From the NCBI RefSeq assembly GCF_014203545.1, contig NZ_JACHJG010000002.1, positions 558,001-622,000 of the forward strand: 64,000 nucleotides of DNA, written 5' to 3'. Positions within the stretch are counted from its first letter, which is position 1, and the number at the start of each line of letters is the position of its first letter. This document shows, one piece after another, positions 59,814 through 64,000 of this stretch. Made by a program: the position numbers and the translations under genes. The notes under the pieces were generated by a model. That model ran no database searches. It had not been told where the DNA came from and saw only the letters and a program-made list of their open reading frames with translations. The DNA comes from Streptomyces netropsis. Its GTDB lineage: Bacteria > Actinomycetota > Actinomycetes > Streptomycetales > Streptomycetaceae.

Positions 59814-61466
59814 CTACGGCACCGGGCGGGCGGCGGGCCGGGGGAGCCCCTCCCAGAAGTCGCACTGGTGGGCGGAGTCGAAGCCCCGGCGCGGCGCGAT
59901 GGCGTCGGGGGCGAGCGAGAGCGGCCGGTAGGCGGTGGCGGCGGAGGCCGGCCAGGGCGGCGCCGCCCCGCCGCCCGGGTCGCCGGTCGCGGCGAAACGG
60001 CTCCAGTACGACGTCATCGCCTCGGAGAGACGGCGCTGGGCCGGGTCGAGCTCCACGCCGCCCCGGTGGTAGGTGAAGAGGTACGGGATCTCGGCGCCGT
60101 GGTAGGCCCCCAGCGGGAAGTCGGGGTTCAGCGCGTAGAGGTTGGGGGCGGTCCGGTCGGCGAACTCGTAGGCGTACGTACGGCCCGGCGTCGCGGCGGC
60201 GAACCAGAGGGCGGTCGTCCGGGTCGGGCACGCGAAGACGGCGTCGCGGAAGACCGCGGCGAAGGCGAGACGGTGGTCGCCGCCGTACGCCGAGGCCGGG
60301 TAACGCGCGGCGACACGGGCGGCGTCGACGCCGAAGAGGGCGGTGAGCAGAACGGGGTAGGAGACGGCGTTCAGCTTGGTGCCCTCCGACTCCAGGACCG
60401 CCGAGGTGATCGTGCCCTCGTCGAGGGTGTCGCCGATCAGCACCGGGACCTCGGCGTGGTCGCCCGCCGCGATGGCGTCGGCCGGCGCGGTGGGAAGCAC
60501 CGGGGTGCCGGAGACGGGGGACCACGCGGTGGAGCTGCCCGCGTTCGGTGCGGCCAGGATGTCGGTGACGGACTTCCCGCGCAGGCACGCCGGCACCGGG
60601 GCGGCCGCCCCCAGGCAGCCGGCCCCGGCCGCGAAGCTCCGCCCGGCGGACTCGGCGGCCGCGGCGTCACGGATGCGCAGCGCGCACGGGGCGCTCTGGA
60701 CGACGGCCCGCGCGAACAGCCCGCGCGATAGTGGGGACACCAGGTGGGCACACACGCTCAGGCCCCCGGCGGACTGCCCCGCCACCGTGATCCTCGCCCG
60801 GTCGCCGCCGAACGCGGCGGCGTTGTCCCCGGCCCAGCGCAGCGCCGCCCCCTGGTCCAGGAGCCCGTAGTTCCCCGAGCCCGCCGCCGGGGACTCGGCG
60901 GTCAGCGCCGGGTGGGCGAGATAGCCGAAGGGACCCAGCCGGTAGTTCGCGGTGACCACGACCATGTCCCCGGCCCGCGCGAGCCGGGCGGCGTCGTAGG
61001 CCGCCGCCGATCCGGAGATGAACGACCCCCCGTGGAACCACACCAGGACCGGCTTGCCCGTACCGCCTTCGGGCGGGGTGAACACATTCAGATAGAGGCA
61101 GTCCTCGTTGGTGGTGCCGGTGTCGCCCAGCAGCGCTCTGGGCCGTCGGGCGCAGCCCTCGGCGTAGCGGGTCGCGTCCCGTACCTCCGCCCACGCCGCG
61201 GCCGGTGCCGGTGGCCGCCACCGCAGCCGCCCGACCGGCGGGGCCGCGAACGGAACCCCGAGGAACGACCGGCCCCGGTCGGTGACCGTGCCGCGCACCG
61301 GACCGTTGGTCGTGGCCACGACGGCGGGGTCGCCGGCCGTGGTGCGGGCCGCCGCCGACGGGACGGCGTGGCCGGGCCCGACGAGCCCCACGAGCCCGAG
61401 GAGCCCGGCGAGGACCGGGACGAGGAATGCTGCTTTGGCGGGCTTTCGGCTTGCTTGGGCGGCCAT
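59814..61466 (-). CDS. Secreted type B carboxylesterase
   Basis: A 550-residue esterase with a signal peptide (cleavage near GPGHAVPSAAA). Motifs: NEDCLYLNVFTP, the oxyanion HGGSF, the nucleophile elbow GQSAGG, the acid region (Glu in LDEGT) and the catalytic His in FTYHRGG or GAYHGAE. The length is normal for the family. It hydrolyses carboxylic esters outside the cell; the exact substrate is unknown. ATG 61466 is chosen because the signal begins there. The decayed relative at 57168 lies on the other strand. Confidence 0.92.
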   Translation of the reverse strand: MAAQASRKPAKAAFLVPVLAGLLGLVGLVGPGHAVPSAAARTTAGDPAVVATTNGPVRGTVTDRGRSFLGVPFAAPPVGRLRWRPPAPAAAWAEVRDATRYAEGCARRPRALLGDTGTTNEDCLYLNVFTPPEGGTGKPVLVWFHGGSFISGSAAAYDAARLARAGDMVVVTANYRLGPFGYLAHPALTAESPAAGSGNYGLLDQGAALRWAGDNAAAFGGDRARITVAGQSAGGLSVCAHLVSPLSRGLFARAVVQSAPCALRIRDAAAAESAGRSFAAGAGCLGAAAPVPACLRGKSVTDILAAPNAGSSTAWSPVSGTPVLPTAPADAIAAGDHAEVPVLIGDTLDEGTITSAVLESEGTKLNAVSYPVLLTALFGVDAARVAARYPASAYGGDHRLAFAAVFRDAVFACPTRTTALWFAAATPGRTYAYEFADRTAPNLYALNPDFPLGAYHGAEIPYLFTYHRGGVELDPAQRRLSEAMTSYWSRFAATGDPGGGAAPPWPASAATAYRPLSLAPDAIAPRRGFDSAHQCDFWEGLPRPAARPVP

Positions 61467-61611
61467 GCCTGGGACATACCACTTCGCACGTAGGGGGGAA
61501 ACGCGGGTCACGTGGCCTTCCCCGGGCTGGAGAGCCCACGGCGTCCGGGGTGTCGTCCTGATGGGTGCCCTGGGAGGCAGGGGCACTGGTGTGGTGTCAG
61601 GATCCGGGAAT

Positions 61612-62505
61612 ATGGACCGCATATCACGACCGCCCGCGCGGCAGGGGAAGCCGCGGCGTAGCGCCTCGCGGCTGGTGACCGTGCTGCTGCTGATAGTGGC
61701 GGGGGCCGCCTGCTCCACGATCGATCTGCGTACCCTCGAATCCGAGGACGGTCAGCCCGGGGGGCTGGCGGCCAACGCCGGCGGTCTGGTGACCCCCCGA
61801 CAGCGGGCGGTCGCCGCGGCGAAGTGGGGGCTGGGCCGGCCGCCGCTGGCCGCACCGCCGCCGCCCGCGGTCAAGCCGGCGCTCGAGACGCCGAGCGGGT
61901 TCTTCCGGGGGCCGGGCCTGATCCCCGCCATCACCCGGGTGCCCACGACCGACAACGTCGTCTTCCTGACGATCGACGACGGTACGGAGAAGGACCCGCA
62001 GTTCGCGGCGATGGCGAGAGAGCTCGGTGTGCCGTTCAGCGCCTTTGTCACCGACTCCGCCATCCGGGACGACTACGGCTACTACCGCGATCTGCACGCG
62101 CACGGGCACGCCATCCACAACCACACGCTCACGCACCCGCAGCTGACCCAGCTGGAACCCGAGGATCAGCACGCGCAGATCTGCGGACAGCAGGACATCC
62201 TCCAGCACGAGTTCGGGACCCGCCCGGCCCTCTTCCGGCCGCCGTTCGGCGATTTTGACCGGGACACCCTGGTGATCGCCCGCGAATGCGGAGTCCGCGT
62301 CGCTCCCCTGTGGAGCGAGGAGGCCTTCCCGGACCGGCTGGAGTACCGCAGGGGGGACAGGAAGCTGCACCCCGGCGACATCATCCTGACCCACTTCAAC
62401 GGCCCCCGGCAGTGGGGCGGGAGCATGACGGACATGCTCCGGCTGGTCCTGCGCAAGGTCACGGAGCAGGGCATGGCTCTCGCCCGGCTGGAGGACTACG
62501 TCTGA
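61612..62505 (+). CDS. Secreted polysaccharide deacetylase (CE4)
   Basis: A 297-residue protein with an N-terminal basic region and hydrophobic segment ending AGAAC (lipobox-like, Cys34). The CE4 domain shows the TIDDG motif (Asp122-Asp123, the usual TFDDG), the metal-binding HxxxH in HTLTH (His171 and His175), RPPFGDF and the final ILTHFNG. It removes acetyl groups from a polysaccharide such as peptidoglycan or chitin outside the membrane. It is divergent from the esterase gene (145 bp apart). Confidence 0.9.
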   Translation: MDRISRPPARQGKPRRSASRLVTVLLLIVAGAACSTIDLRTLESEDGQPGGLAANAGGLVTPRQRAVAAAKWGLGRPPLAAPPPPAVKPALETPSGFFRGPGLIPAITRVPTTDNVVFLTIDDGTEKDPQFAAMARELGVPFSAFVTDSAIRDDYGYYRDLHAHGHAIHNHTLTHPQLTQLEPEDQHAQICGQQDILQHEFGTRPALFRPPFGDFDRDTLVIARECGVRVAPLWSEEAFPDRLEYRRGDRKLHPGDIILTHFNGPRQWGGSMTDMLRLVLRKVTEQGMALARLEDYV

Positions 62506-63011
62506 CCGGCGGGCTGCTGCGCACTGCTTCAGGGCTGCTCGTCTCCCGCGTGAATGGCTGAGATGTGCGCGCCCTTCAGGAGCCCGTTCATTGTCATGAG
62601 CCGGGGCGCGGCTTTCTCCACCCGTGGATATCCCGAGGTCAATGCGGGAATCGCGGTGCTAAACATGGTGATCGCCCGCCATACGGGCGGCTTGGCCTGG
62701 AGCGAGTGGTGCCGGTGCTGGGGGATTTGCTAGTCCGCCGAGGGGCGCTGGACGGATAGAAAGTGGTGTGCAAGCATCCCGCCATGATCTACAAATGGCT
62801 CATATGCAATGCACCGGTAAGGCCGGCCGTGACCCGGCCCCGGCCTCTCCGCGCCTGATTCGGCCGCGAACCGTTCGTATCCTCGCAGCAAAGGGCTTCC
62901 GTGCGCGTAATCCCTTGTTTCTTTTGGTGGTTGGGATTCCGCTCGATGATCGGCTCGCAGTGCGCCGCCCGTAGCCCGTGGCTATTGACAACCAACGTTG
63001 TAGGAGAGTAC
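62506..63011. other. Long upstream region of the second SARP gene
   Basis: A gap of 506 bp with lower GC than the rest of the window, notably 62760-62940. TTGACA at 62985-62990 and the palindrome CAACGTTG at 62993-63000 lie just before the ribosome-binding site of the SARP gene and may belong to its control. Several short frames exist but none has a ribosome-binding site and coding-type base use. Confidence 0.5.
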
Positions 63012-63833
63012 GTGACCCTTGTGAAAACCGTTGTGAATTTGCCAGCCGACTTATCCTTCAACATTCTCGGACCGCTGTCGGTGTCGTCGACCGATGGGCC
63101 CCTCCCGCTGGGACCGGCCCGGCAACGCGCCGTGCTGTCGGCGCTGTTGCTGGCTCCCGGCCAGGTGGTGGGAGCGGAGCGGCTCACCGAGGCCATATGG
63201 CCGGCGGGCCCCCCGGGCAACGCGGTCGCCAGTCTCCACAGCTACGTCTCCCACCTCCGCCGCCAACTCGAGCCGGACTGCCCGCCCTGGGGGCGGAACC
63301 GGATCCTGCGGCGGGAGCCGCAGGGGTACCTGCTCGCCGTCGAGGCGGAGCGGGTGGACGCCCGTCGCTTCGAGTGCCTGCTGCGCGAAGGGCGGCAGCT
63401 TCTGCGGAAGGGCCGCTTCCCGGAGGCGAGCCGGATCCTCAGGGCGTCCCTGGACCTGTGGCGCGGTGCGCCCTACGCCGACCTCGGTGACTACGAGCCC
63501 GCCGTGTGCGAGGCGGCGCGGTTGGAGGAACTGCGGCTCGCCACGCTGGAGTCCCTGTGGGAGGTCGAGCTGGCCTGGGGGCAGGACTACGTCACCGCCG
63601 TCGCCGAGCTGGCCGCGCTCAGCGCGAAGTTTCCCACCCGCGAACGGTTGGGGTGGCTGCTGATGGTCGCCCTGTGCGAGGTGGACCGGCAGGCGGAGGC
63701 GGTGGCGGTGTACAACCGCATCCGCAGGGCCGTGGCCCAGGAACTGGGAGTGGATCCCGGGCGGGAGCTCAGGGCGTTGTTCGCCCGGATCCTCCGTGAC
63801 GAGTCCGTCGGGCAGGCCTGTCTGCAACGCTGA
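63012..63833 (+). CDS. SARP-family transcriptional activator (short form)
   Basis: A 273-residue SARP without an ATPase. Residues about 12-110 form the OmpR-type winged helix (FNILGPLSV, ALLLAPGQVVGAERLTEAIW), followed by the activation domain (GLY-less variant DLWRGAPYADLGDYE through AVYNRIRRAVAQELGVDPG). GTG 63012 has TAGGAG 5 bases upstream. It lies next to an acyl-CoA-ligase-like gene that runs off the window, so it may control a further cluster on the right; it could also bind the lanA box. Confidence 0.92.
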   Translation: MTLVKTVVNLPADLSFNILGPLSVSSTDGPLPLGPARQRAVLSALLLAPGQVVGAERLTEAIWPAGPPGNAVASLHSYVSHLRRQLEPDCPPWGRNRILRREPQGYLLAVEAERVDARRFECLLREGRQLLRKGRFPEASRILRASLDLWRGAPYADLGDYEPAVCEAARLEELRLATLESLWEVELAWGQDYVTAVAELAALSAKFPTRERLGWLLMVALCEVDRQAEAVAVYNRIRRAVAQELGVDPGRELRALFARILRDESVGQACLQR

Positions 63834-63898
63834 CGGCGCCCGCCGGGGGACGCCCGTCCCCGTCGCCGGTCGTCCGGCCCGCGGGCGCAGGACCGCGC

Positions 63899-64000
63899 TC
63901 AGTGGATCCGCCGATCGTGGCCGGCCCAGTAGGGCTCCCTGAGCCGGCCCTTCTGGACCTTGCCGTTGCTGGTGCGGGGCAGGACGTCCCGGAAGTCCAC
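63899..64000 (-). CDS. C-terminus of an acyl-CoA synthetase/AMP-binding ligase (partial)
   Basis: The last 33 codons of a minus-strand gene that continues off the right edge. The stretch LPRTSNGKVQKGRLREPYW is the A10 motif with its catalytic Lys, as found at the end of fatty-acyl and NRPS-associated ligases. It converges on the SARP gene. The rest of the enzyme is not visible. Confidence 0.8.
   Translation of the reverse strand: MDFRDVLPRTSNGKVQKGRLREPYWAGHDRRIH

Noticed and set aside
62565..62974. Short plus-strand frames before the second SARP gene
   Set aside because: No ribosome-binding sites, atypical base use for this genome and no similarity.
1..64000. tRNA, rRNA, CRISPR array or insertion sequence
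   Set aside because: No cloverleaf-like gene, rRNA stretch, regularly spaced repeat array or transposase was noticed by reading; small RNAs cannot be excluded without a covariance search.

Overview
The window is high-GC actinobacterial DNA, almost certainly Streptomyces. Signs are codons ending in G/C, GTG/TTG starts, translational coupling by ATGA overlaps, SARP and NarL-type regulators, an MmyB-type regulator and several biosynthetic loci side by side. No rRNA, tRNA, insertion sequence or CRISPR array was seen.

Layout. (1) 1-16.1 kb, minus strand: an azole-forming RiPP locus running off the left edge. It has a SARP/NB-ARC activator, an ocin-ThiF-like protein, two paralogous YcaO proteins, a SagB-type oxidase, a split LanB-type dehydratase, an M50 protease with a PqqD-like domain and an ABC exporter. 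No precursor gene was found, so it probably lies to the left. (2) 16.4-24.9 kb, plus strand: an MmyB-type regulator, then a tightly coupled five-gene operon (PaaK-like ligase, MFS exporter, GNAT, LuxE, LuxC-PaaK fusion). It looks like a carboxylic-acid reductase pathway with no luciferase genes. (3) 24.9-31.1 kb: a hydrolase, a two-component system with an unusual kinase tail, a split copper-amine-oxidase-like pair and a proline iminopeptidase. (4) 31.1-39.9 kb: two lipoproteins, then (read right to left) a class I lanthipeptide locus lanA-lanB-lanC, with a terpene synthase transcribed divergently. The lanA promoter carries three heptamers spaced 11 bp apart, the expected form of a SARP box. 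(5) 39.9-47.3 kb: I36-type inhibitor, an oxidoreductase/AraC deletion scar, a MarR/metallo-beta-lactamase divergent pair, an M4 protease and a class A PBP with altered transpeptidase motifs. (6) 47.4-55.9 kb: a dehydroquinate-synthase-like protein lacking the metal ligands, an indigoidine synthetase (indC/bpsA type), a two-component system and a small FPGPK-repeat peptide. (7) 55.9-64 kb: a histone-H1-like protein, a decayed carboxylesterase and an intact relative, small secreted or unknown proteins, a polysaccharide deacetylase, a second SARP and the 3' end of an acyl-CoA-ligase-like gene.

How it works together. Two RiPP systems that both use LanB-type dehydration, a Lux/Gri-type acid reductase operon, a terpene synthase and a blue-pigment NRPS lie within 64 kb, with two SARP genes as candidate activators. 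The least explained parts are the LuxC-PaaK operon, the split amine-oxidase-like pair, the lanthipeptide with its SARP box, and the odd PBP and cyclase-like genes beside indC.
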